Source of the DNA: JBKPDV01 sp046728075
GTDB taxonomy: Bacteria; Acidobacteriota; Thermoanaerobaculia; UBA5066; Gp7-AA6
Assembly: GCA_046728075.1 (NCBI GenBank)
Contig: JBKPDV010000040.1
Span: forward strand, 1 to 6,555
Direction: 5' to 3'
DNA length: 6,555 nt
In this document: piece by piece, positions 1 to 5,655 of the stretch
How positions within the stretch are numbered: the stretch's first letter is position 1
Layout: every line of letters starts with the position of its first letter
Program-made: the position numbers and the translations under genes
Notes under the pieces: generated by a model
Seen by the model: the letters and a program-made list of their open reading frames with translations, nothing else
Told to the model about the DNA's origin: nothing
Databases searched by the model: none

Positions 1-1
1 T

Positions 2-325
2 GCGCGGACGTTTCGGGAATTCGATGACGCGGCCAATGCGCCTCTTCACGGGTTCGTGGGCGCGGATGACTACTACGCGCGGGCGAGCTCGCTTTCGTAC
101 CTCCAGGCGGTCTCGACGCCGCTCATTTGCATCAGCGCGGAGGACGATCCGTTTCTTCCGCCGGAGGCGCTCGAGCGCGCGCGGGCGGCTGCCTCATCCG
201 CGGTCGACTTCGTGACGCCTCCGCGCGGCGGTCACATCGGATTTGTAGGCGGCCCGCCCTGGAGACCGCGCTTCTGGGGCGAAGAGCGCGCGATGGCCCA
301 CTTCCTTCGACACCTGCCCGCTTAA
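2..325 (+). CDS. YheT-like alpha/beta-fold hydrolase, C-terminal part (5' end outside window)
   Basis: This is the last 107 residues of a hydrolase of the YheT/UPF0017 alpha/beta family; the frame is open to the left edge and ends at TAA (323-325). In this family a Ser-Asp-His triad acts on ester- or amide-like substrates that are mostly unknown; the E. coli member is a putative cytoplasmic esterase. Visible here are the family stretch FREFDDAANAPLHGF (fragment residues 4-18) followed by DDYY, the acid-residue loop SAEDDPFLP (45-53, Asp48 or Asp49), and the catalytic histidine motif GGHIGF (His78). The nucleophile serine must lie upstream, outside the window. An internal GTG at 56 is not a plausible start because conserved family sequence continues before it. 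The gene converges on glgC from the opposite strand and has no evident link to glycogen metabolism. Family assignment is fairly sure; substrate is unknown. Confidence 0.85.
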   Translation, partial: ARTFREFDDAANAPLHGFVGADDYYARASSLSYLQAVSTPLICISAEDDPFLPPEALERARAAASSAVDFVTPPRGGHIGFVGGPPWRPRFWGEERAMAHFLRHLPA

Positions 326-347
326 GCGGCGAAATCGCCGGGTTTTA
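326..347 (+). terminator. Possible weak intrinsic terminator after the hydrolase
   Basis: A perfect inverted repeat CGGCGA/TCGCCG (327-332 and 335-340) begins 2 bases after the hydrolase stop codon. With a realistic four-base loop it forms a 5-bp GC-rich stem, followed by GGTTTTA. The T run is only four long and is preceded by two G, so termination would be partial. Its position directly after the stop is the main support. Confidence 0.35.
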
Positions 348-380
348 CGGGCGGGAACGACTCTTGCAAGGCTTCCCTGT

Positions 381-386
381 GGAGGG
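381..386 (+). promoter_or_regulatory. Shine-Dalgarno site of the small ORF
   Basis: GGAGGG lies five bases upstream of the ATG at 392. It is a near-consensus anti-16S match, stronger than the site in front of any of the complete genes on the other strand. It is the main reason to take the 59-codon ORF seriously and it fixes its start. No convincing -10/-35 pair is visible between 340 and 380. Confidence 0.45.
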
Positions 387-391
387 CCCTC

Positions 392-571
392 ATGCAGGAA
401 GACCTCAATTGGAGCGCGACCCTTGGCGAAGGCGGCAAATTTGACGACGAGATCACGTTGCCTCTACGCATCATCTGCGAGCGCAAGTCCGAAGCCGGGG
501 CGAATCCCAGGGAAGAGCAGAAGACCAAGGACGTTCGCGAACGCGAACACAGGCTCGTTCGAGCTTCCTAG
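392..571 (+). CDS. Small hypothetical protein, 59 aa
   Basis: An ATG-to-TAG frame encodes a 59-residue, highly charged, soluble-looking protein. It starts MQEDLNWSATLGEGG, has one short hydrophobic patch (ITLPLRIIC, residues 21-29), and ends in a Lys/Arg/Glu-rich tail containing KTKDVREREHR (47-57). No signal peptide, membrane segment or Cys/His metal motif is visible, and I do not recognise the family. The start is supported by GGAGGG five bases upstream. Codon third positions favour G/C but less strictly than in the neighbouring genes. It lies 66 bases after the hydrolase stop on the same strand, so it could be read through from that gene or from its own promoter. It could equally be a chance frame in a GC-rich spacer. 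Confidence 0.35.
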   Translation: MQEDLNWSATLGEGGKFDDEITLPLRIICERKSEAGANPREEQKTKDVREREHRLVRAS

Positions 572-737
572 ACAGCTCCCATTGGGTCTCCAACGGTTCA
601 GGAATCTCCTCTCATCAGCGGAATTGCGGCTTCTCTCCTGACCTGGAGAGCGAGGCTTCTTGATTCGCCTCCACAGGAACAGTTGCTCGCGGCGCGCGTA
701 GTCTCCCGAAGTAACAGAGGGAGGAGGCGCGTGACGG
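572..737. other. Convergent spacer with weak hairpins, no gene recognised
   Basis: This spacer separates the + strand hydrolase/small ORF from the 3' end of glgC. Three weak stem-loops are visible: CTCTCC/GGAGAG (633-638 and 645-650, six-base loop), GAGGC/GCCTC (652-656 and 667-671), and CTCCC/GGGAG near 703-722. None is followed by a proper T run in either direction. They may help stop convergent transcripts, but none is a clear intrinsic terminator. No tRNA, ORF with a ribosome site, or mobile-element remnant was seen. Confidence 0.4.
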
Positions 738-1985
738 CTAGGCTCTCGGCTTGACCGCTTTTTCTTCTTCGTCTTCGGCCGTGAAGAATTCCGGCGTCGA
801 GTCCGAGTCCACGACGGCGCCGCGCGGGACCGTCATCCGTTCGGGAATCCTGGCATTCTTTCCGACGGTCGTGATCGACGGGCCTTCGCTCGCTCTCCCG
901 ATCTGGCCGACGCGAGCCCCCTTGCCCACGCGCACGGACTTGTCGATCACGGAACGCTCGATTCGCGCCCCCGCCTCGATGGTCGAATCGGTCAGCACGA
1001 CGGACTCCCGCACAACGGCGCGCGCCCCGACGGAGACGCCCGCCGAGAGGACGCTGCGTTCGATTCGGGCTCCCGGCCCGATTACGCAGCCGTCGGTGAT
1101 CATGCTGTCCCGCACCTCCGCCCCCTCCCGAATCGAGACGGGCGGCCGCTCCTCGGATTGCGTGTGGATGATCCAGGACCGGTCGTTCAAGTCGAGCGGT
1201 GGCGGATCGGTGAGCAGTTCCATCTGCGTGCGCCAGTAGGCCTCGATCGTTCCGACGTCGACCCAGTAGCCTTCGAACGGGTACGCATAGACCTTCATCT
1301 CGTCGGCGACCATCCGCGGGATGACGTCTTTGCCGAAATCGTGGGACGAGTCGCGGCGCTTCGAGTCCTCCGTGAGCATCTGCGCCAGCACCGCCAGCGG
1401 AAAAACATAGATTCCCATGGACGCGAGAGTGCCGGGAGGCTCTTTGGGCTTCTCCACGAACTCGGTCACGCGGTTCTCGACGTCTGTCGCGAGGATCCCC
1501 ATCCTCGTCGCCTCCTCGCGCGAGACGTTGAGCGTGGCGATGGTCACGTCCGCACCCTTGGAAACGTGGTACTCGATCAGCGCCGAGTAGTTCATCTTGT
1601 AGATGTGGTCGCCCGCGAGTACGAGCGCGAGATCGGGCGCGCCCCTCTCGACGAACGAGAGATTCTGGGCGATCGCGTCCGCGGTCCCCTTGTACCAGTC
1701 GTTGGCGAGGCGCCCGCGGTAGGGCTGGTAGACCTGGACGCCGCCCGTGAAGCCGCGGTCGAGGTCCCAGGGACGCCCGGCGCCGATGTGCTCGATCAAG
1801 GAATGCGGGCGGTACTGCGTCAGAAGCATGATGTCGAAGACTCCGGAGTTGACGCAGTTGGACAGGGTAAAGTCGATGATCCGGTACTTGCCGGCGAAGG
1901 GAACAGCCGGCTTCGCGCGCTTGTCCGTGAGCACGCCCAGGCGCTGTCCCTCTCCTCCCGCCAGGATGACCGCACGGGTCTTCAT
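738..1985 (-). CDS. glgC: Glucose-1-phosphate adenylyltransferase (ADP-glucose pyrophosphorylase)
   Basis: GlgC makes ADP-glucose and pyrophosphate from ATP and glucose-1-phosphate, the committed and usually allosterically controlled step of bacterial glycogen synthesis in the cytoplasm. The 415-residue product is near the usual length (431 in E. coli). The nucleotidyltransferase domain (about 1-255) has the nucleotide loop AGGEGQRLGVLTDKRAKP (9-26), the regulatory/nucleotide stretch PFAGKYRIIDF (29-39), GTADAIAQN (100-108), the metal aspartate in LAGDHIYKMNY (Asp126), the sugar-phosphate lysine in EFVEKP (Lys179), and the second metal aspartate in GYWVDVGT (Asp243). Residues about 285-390 show the hexapeptide periodicity of a left-handed beta-helix, followed by a charged tail. 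The ATG overlaps the glgA stop as ATGA, with GGCAGG just upstream inside glgA, which indicates translational coupling. The TAG stop is at 738-740. Assignment is secure; the allosteric effector cannot be read from the sequence. Confidence 0.97.
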   Translation of the reverse strand: MKTRAVILAGGEGQRLGVLTDKRAKPAVPFAGKYRIIDFTLSNCVNSGVFDIMLLTQYRPHSLIEHIGAGRPWDLDRGFTGGVQVYQPYRGRLANDWYKGTADAIAQNLSFVERGAPDLALVLAGDHIYKMNYSALIEYHVSKGADVTIATLNVSREEATRMGILATDVENRVTEFVEKPKEPPGTLASMGIYVFPLAVLAQMLTEDSKRRDSSHDFGKDVIPRMVADEMKVYAYPFEGYWVDVGTIEAYWRTQMELLTDPPPLDLNDRSWIIHTQSEERPPVSIREGAEVRDSMITDGCVIGPGARIERSVLSAGVSVGARAVVRESVVLTDSTIEAGARIERSVIDKSVRVGKGARVGQIGRASEGPSITTVGKNARIPERMTVPRGAVVDSDSTPEFFTAEDEEEKAVKPRA

Positions 1986-3415
1986 GGGCGCCTGCCGGCC
2001 CGGATGCGCCGGTAGAGCTCGTCATAGCGGCGCGCGGAGCGGTTCCAGGAGAAGTCGGAACGCATCCCGCGCTCGATCATCGGCTTCCATTCCACGGCGT
2101 GAGAGTACAACGGAAGGGCGCGCTCGAGCGCATGTCCGAGCGCTCCCGGATTGTATTCGTCGAAAAGGACCCCGGTTCCGCCGCGCTCTCCCGCGTCGCG
2201 GATCGTGTCCGCCAGACCCCCTGTGCGCCGTGCGATCGGGACTGCCCCATAGCGCATCGCGATCATCTGAGTCAGACCGCACGGCTCGTAGCGCGAGGGA
2301 ATCAAGAGCGCGTCGGCGCCTGCGTAGATGCGACGAGCGTAGCGGCCGTCGAAGCGCAGCCGGACGCTCGCGCTCGACGGGAATGCGACCTCGAGCGCCG
2401 CGAACTCGCGCTCGAGCCGGGGGTCCCCGGTGCCGAGCAGGACGAACTGCCCACCCAGATCCAGCCAGCGGAGGATTCCCGGGCCGGCGATATCGAATCC
2501 TTTCTGGGAATCGAGCCGCGAGACGACCCCCAGCAGCGGCGCGTTCGGATCCGCCGTCAGGCCCGCCTCCTTTTGGAGGGCGACTTTGTTCGCCGCCCGT
2601 CTGTCGAGCGAGGCCGCGTCGTAGGTCTGCGTGATCGCGGAGTCGGTTGCGGGATTCCAGACGTCCGTGTCGATGCCGTTCAAGATGCCGGTCAACCGCT
2701 CCCGCCGGGCATAGAGGACGTGCTCGAGGCCGTTTCCGCCCAGCGAGGTCTGAATCTCCCGCGCGTAGGTCGGGGAGACCGTCGAGAGGTGATCGGCGGT
2801 GACGAGCGCGGCCCCGAGAAGCGAATCGCGAAAGCGCTCGGGCAGGGCGAAGATGGCGTCGGCGCGCGGAAGGCCGTAATCGCCCAGGACACGGCCGGCT
2901 CTCTCTCCCGCGTACGGCAGATTGTGGATGGTGAAGAGCGTCGCGACGTCGTGAAAGAAGGCATTGCTCCGACCCGAGGTCCCCAGCCAGTACACGGCCG
3001 CGCCGGCATGGTAGTCGTGAGCGTGGACGATGTCGGGCTTCCAGTCGAGCGCTTGAGTCGCCCAGAGCGCGGCAAGCGAGAAAAAGACGAACTTGGGGCC
3101 GTCCTCTTCAATGCCGTCTCCATAGATGTGCCGGTCTTTGGGGATCGGCGGACCGGTGACAAGGTAGACCGGCACGCGATCGATCGACGTCTCGAAGATC
3201 TCCGCGTTCTGGTCGCCTCCGCCTCGCGGAACGGGAAACATCGTTCTCCATTTCGGCTCGAGCCCCGCCCAGTCGATCGCTCCGTAGCCGGGGATGGCGA
3301 TGCGGACGTCGTGGCCGAACGCAGTGAGCGCCCGCGGGAGGGACCCCACGACATCGGCCAGGCCGCCCACCTTGACGAGCGGGGCCGCTTCGGCGGCGAC
3401 GAAGAGAATCCGCAT
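1982..3415 (-). CDS. glgA: Glycogen synthase, ADP-glucose-dependent (GT5)
   Basis: GlgA transfers glucose from ADP-glucose to the non-reducing end of an alpha-1,4-glucan. The product is 477 residues, the same length as the E. coli enzyme, and key residues fall at the same numbers. The N-terminal Rossmann domain begins RILFVAAEAAP, with the ADP-glucose loop KVGGLADV (Lys15; V replaces the more common T of KTGGL), and HAHDYHAG (131-138). STVSPTYA (211-218) and NGIDTDVWNP (246-255) precede the domain hinge. The C-terminal domain carries SRLDSQKG (Arg300, Lys305), the catalytic RYEPCGL (Glu377, Cys379), and RRTGGLADT. The start is ATG at 3413-3415, right before the conserved N-terminus, with a G-rich site (GGCGGGGCGG) six bases upstream. 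It lies 24 bp after the GT2 stop and overlaps glgC by four bases, so it is almost certainly co-transcribed with glgC. Confidence 0.97.
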   Translation of the reverse strand: MRILFVAAEAAPLVKVGGLADVVGSLPRALTAFGHDVRIAIPGYGAIDWAGLEPKWRTMFPVPRGGGDQNAEIFETSIDRVPVYLVTGPPIPKDRHIYGDGIEEDGPKFVFFSLAALWATQALDWKPDIVHAHDYHAGAAVYWLGTSGRSNAFFHDVATLFTIHNLPYAGERAGRVLGDYGLPRADAIFALPERFRDSLLGAALVTADHLSTVSPTYAREIQTSLGGNGLEHVLYARRERLTGILNGIDTDVWNPATDSAITQTYDAASLDRRAANKVALQKEAGLTADPNAPLLGVVSRLDSQKGFDIAGPGILRWLDLGGQFVLLGTGDPRLEREFAALEVAFPSSASVRLRFDGRYARRIYAGADALLIPSRYEPCGLTQMIAMRYGAVPIARRTGGLADTIRDAGERGGTGVLFDEYNPGALGHALERALPLYSHAVEWKPMIERGMRSDFSWNRSARRYDELYRRIRAGRRP

Positions 3416-3439
3416 TGTGGACCGCCCCGCCAGACTATT

Positions 3440-4219
3440 TCAGCGGTTCGGCCGGTACCAGTAGCGATCGACCCAGTCGTTTAAGGCGCCATGCCCGCGA
3501 AGAAGGAGCCACAGGGAGCGCGGCAGCATCATGACGAAGTGCCAATCTCCGTACTCGTCGAACTTGCGCAGAGATCCGATCGCCTTGTGCGCCCGCAGCC
3601 GCACCAGCTTCTGCCCGCGGCGGCGCCCGAGCCGTTTCAAGGCCCATGGAAACGCGACGTCCTCGGCAAAACGCATGTTCTCGTTGTAGCCCCCGACCGC
3701 TTCGAAATCCTCCCGGCGGCAGAAGACGAGCCCGGTGTCGATGTTGGTCAGCCAGACCAGGGGGAGAATCAGGACGTAGGCGGCGATGATCCCGACGGAT
3801 AACCGTTCGAGCCGGACTCCGGTCGATCCCGCAACGACGCGGCCTGTTGCGAGCGCGTCGTCGATGGCGCGGAAGGTCGCCGGGTGGATTCGCGCGTCAG
3901 CGTCCACGAAACAGAGAATCTCGCCTCTGGCGGCCCGGGCTCCTCCATTGCGGGCCGCGGCGATGACGCGCTTCTCGACTCGGACGACCCGGCAGCCGCG
4001 GGCCGCCGCGATGGCTCCCGTGCCATCGGTAGACAGGTTGTCCGCGACGACGACTTCGATCGCGTCGGGCCGGCCATAACTCGCACGCGCGGCGTCGATC
4101 GTGTCGATCAACCGCGGCAGGTCCTTCTCCTCGTTGTAGGCCGGGACCACGACGGAAAAACGCGGGGTCGAGGACTTCGTTGTCCCTTCGGCCTCGAATG
4201 TCACAGTCGTCTCCGGCAT
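3440..4219 (-). CDS. Family 2 glycosyltransferase (GT-A fold)
   Basis: This inverting nucleotide-sugar glycosyltransferase has 259 residues. The GT-A domain starts at about residue 21 with FSVVVPAYNEE, followed by the nucleotide-binding aspartate in VVADNLSTDGT (Asp60), ARNGGARAARGE (89-100), the metal-binding DAD (106-108) in FVDADARI, and the probable catalytic base in FAEDVAF (Glu186-Asp187). A hydrophobic stretch at 143-157 suggests membrane contact, and the C-terminus is rich in Trp and Arg (LNDWVDRYWYRPNR). Acceptor and sugar donor cannot be deduced. The ATG lies inside the upstream gene (19-bp overlap) with no good Shine-Dalgarno site, so translation probably depends on coupling; the first 20 residues look poorly conserved. 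It is 24 bp upstream of glgA, which is suggestive of polysaccharide metabolism, but a role in glycogen itself is unproven because GlgA handles elongation. A cell-envelope or exopolysaccharide role is equally possible. Confidence 0.88.
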   Translation of the reverse strand: MPETTVTFEAEGTTKSSTPRFSVVVPAYNEEKDLPRLIDTIDAARASYGRPDAIEVVVADNLSTDGTGAIAAARGCRVVRVEKRVIAAARNGGARAARGEILCFVDADARIHPATFRAIDDALATGRVVAGSTGVRLERLSVGIIAAYVLILPLVWLTNIDTGLVFCRREDFEAVGGYNENMRFAEDVAFPWALKRLGRRRGQKLVRLRAHKAIGSLRKFDEYGDWHFVMMLPRSLWLLLRGHGALNDWVDRYWYRPNR

Positions 4220-5436
4220 TCGATCGTGAACTTTTTGATGTCGCCCTCTCGGAAGACGGTGAGAACGTACTTGTGCCCGTCGAGCTGGAGGAGCCGTCGG
4301 ACTCCGCGCAGGCCGACGTCCTTGGCCGGTTTTCCGTCCACTGCGAGGAGGACGTCGCCGGCGGTCAGTCCTGCCTGCGCGCCGGGCGAGGCGGGAGAGA
4401 CGCGGCGTATCAGAAAAGTCGAGAGATCGGGGCCCTGCGCGATGAGCGAGAGGCCGCTGGCGTCGTGGAGGAACGGCTCTTCGTACCGGCGGTTCTTCTC
4501 CAGCCAGACCCGGTTGTGCGCGAGGTCGAGGGTGACGCGAAAGCGTGCGAGGACGGCTCCTCCGATCAGACCCGCGTGCTTGCTGTCGGCGAGCAGTCCC
4601 CTGGCCGACCGCGACAGCTGGACGACCGGCTCGCGAAACGTGAACGGTCCCAACTCGAGCTTTTCCGCCCGGAGCACTGCTTCCAGGTCACCGCCGCCGG
4701 ACTGGACGCCCGCGTCGGGTGTGATCTTCGGCTGGCCTGCCAAGAGGCCATGGGAGGCGACGAAGGGAGAAAACAGGATCACGGCATTGTCGACGCCGGT
4801 GTCGATCAGAAACGAGCCCGGAATCGCCGGATTGCCCGTCAGCGCGAAAGTTCCCTCGACGTAGGGATACCCGGCCTCCACTTTCGCCGGAATCGCCGTG
4901 CCTCGTCCGGCGGAACGGTAGAACTTCGGATCCGACAAGGTGACGGTCGCGCGCGCGTAGTCGAGCTCGACGACGAAACTCTCGAAGAACGGGGCGCCGA
5001 GGATCGCGTCGACCCGGTGACCGAGCGCCGTTTGAAAGGGATCGAGGTCGAAGCTCGATACGGACGAGAGAGTCGCGGACACGCCCGGGAGGGCAACGAT
5101 GATCCCCGGAAGCGGACGAGGCGAGCGGCTCTCCTCCGTTGCGCCTCCCGGGGAGTCCCCCGGCGCGGAGAGTCCCAGCTTCTCCGCGACTCTTTGCGAA
5201 AGCATCGAAGCGGATGCGGTGTCGAGGAGGAACCAGACGTCGGCGTCTTGAACCTTCCCTTTGACGAAGGCGAGTCCCTCGCCGGCGATCTCGACGGGGA
5301 TGCTTCGGGCGGAATGACCTTTTTCGAAGTGGATCGGAACGCGGGGGGGCGGCGTCGCGGAGGCCGCGGGCTTGTCCGGCAGAGGCATCGCTCCGCCGGC
5401 GATCGCGGCGAGCAGCAGAATCGCGGAAGTCGTCAT
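4201..5436 (-). CDS. Exported retropepsin-like aspartyl protease with PDZ domain
   Basis: The 411-residue product starts with a hydrophobic leader (AILLLAAIAGGA, 5-16) lacking a basic n-region, then a Pro/Ala-rich linker, so export is likely but the cleavage site is unclear. Two retropepsin-like units follow. Unit 1 has FLLDTASAS (Asp72) and closes with DAILGAPFFESF (143-154). Unit 2 has FLIDTGVDN (Asp212) and closes with GLIGGAVLARF. Two such units in one chain would mimic the retroviral protease dimer. A C-terminal PDZ domain spans about 328-411 (VSPASPGAQAGLTAGDVLLAVDG is split around 350-370). Both aspartates are kept, but the second motif has Val where DTG-S/T is usual and the first has Ala in place of Gly, so activity is uncertain. 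The start is firm: an in-frame TAG sits six codons upstream (5452-5454). It overlaps the GT2 gene by 19 bp. Substrate is unknown. Confidence 0.85.
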   Translation of the reverse strand: MTTSAILLLAAIAGGAMPLPDKPAASATPPPRVPIHFEKGHSARSIPVEIAGEGLAFVKGKVQDADVWFLLDTASASMLSQRVAEKLGLSAPGDSPGGATEESRSPRPLPGIIVALPGVSATLSSVSSFDLDPFQTALGHRVDAILGAPFFESFVVELDYARATVTLSDPKFYRSAGRGTAIPAKVEAGYPYVEGTFALTGNPAIPGSFLIDTGVDNAVILFSPFVASHGLLAGQPKITPDAGVQSGGGDLEAVLRAEKLELGPFTFREPVVQLSRSARGLLADSKHAGLIGGAVLARFRVTLDLAHNRVWLEKNRRYEEPFLHDASGLSLIAQGPDLSTFLIRRVSPASPGAQAGLTAGDVLLAVDGKPAKDVGLRGVRRLLQLDGHKYVLTVFREGDIKKFTIECRRRL

Positions 5437-5485
5437 TTTCTGGTGGCGATCCTATTCTCGCTCCCGAAGCAGAGTGATGCGCCCT

Positions 5486-5509
5486 TGCAGCACCCCGCCG
5501 CGTGTTGCA
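5486..5509. promoter_or_regulatory. Imperfect dyad upstream of the protease-GT2-glg cluster
   Basis: TGCAGCAC (5486-5493) and GTGTTGCA (5502-5509) form an inverted repeat with 7 of 8 positions matching across an eight-base spacer. Its near edge is 50 bases upstream of the protease ATG, where an operator or 5' leader hairpin for the cluster would sit. No recognisable -10/-35 pair accompanies it, and a dyad of this size in GC-rich DNA can arise by chance. Confidence 0.2.
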
Positions 5510-5550
5510 CTTCTCGGGCCGGCCGACGACGCCCAGCACATGGCCGCTCG

Positions 5551-5642
5551 CTGTCATTCCAAGGAGCGCAGCGACGAGGGATCTGCTCGGTTCCGAGAGA
5601 GAACCGACGGGAGCAGATTCCTCGCTTCGCTTGGAATGACAG
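5551..5642. repeat. Interspersed palindromic repeat (TGTCATTCC...GGAATGACA type)
   Basis: A 92-bp element has terminal arms CTGTCATTCCAAG (5551-5563) and CTTGGAATGACAG (5630-5642) that are exact reverse complements. Inner arms ATCTGCTC/GAGCAGAT (5581-5588 and 5611-5618) also pair exactly, and a third stem, TCGGTTC/GAACCGA (5587-5593 and 5601-5607), can form in the loop. The two arms differ in the middle by about six bases, so the left arm bulges. This matches a type of intergenic palindrome, often mistranslated as CHSKRSEES-like peptides, that recurs in many environmental bacterial genomes (recalled, not searched). It ends 13 bases beyond the stop of the prolyl oligopeptidase gene, so in RNA it could terminate or protect that transcript. 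No target-site duplication longer than TCG is seen, and it carries no gene. Confidence 0.85.
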
Positions 5643-5655
5643 ATCGAAGACCTGG

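Noticed and set aside
1982..1985. Possible glgA-glgC fusion or frameshift
   Set aside because: Both proteins have their full expected length and ends; the ATGA overlap is an ordinary coupled junction.
598..2025. A 475-codon - strand frame overlapping glgC in another phase
   Set aside because: Arg/Gly/Ala-rich shadow of glgC; the glgC frame carries all GlgC signature motifs.
2099..3484. A 461-codon + strand frame opposite glgA
   Set aside because: It has the same codon-aligned relationship to glgA, with Arg/Asp/Val-rich shadow composition and no recognisable motif, while glgA itself is unambiguous.
5437..5550. A -10-like GAGAAT upstream of the protease-like gene
   Set aside because: Only 4 of 6 positions match, and no -35 element lies at a suitable distance, so I do not call a promoter.
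5551..5642. CRISPR repeat or tRNA-like fold at the palindrome
   Set aside because: There is only one copy with no regularly spaced repeats, and no cloverleaf or CCA end; the pairing is one long hairpin.
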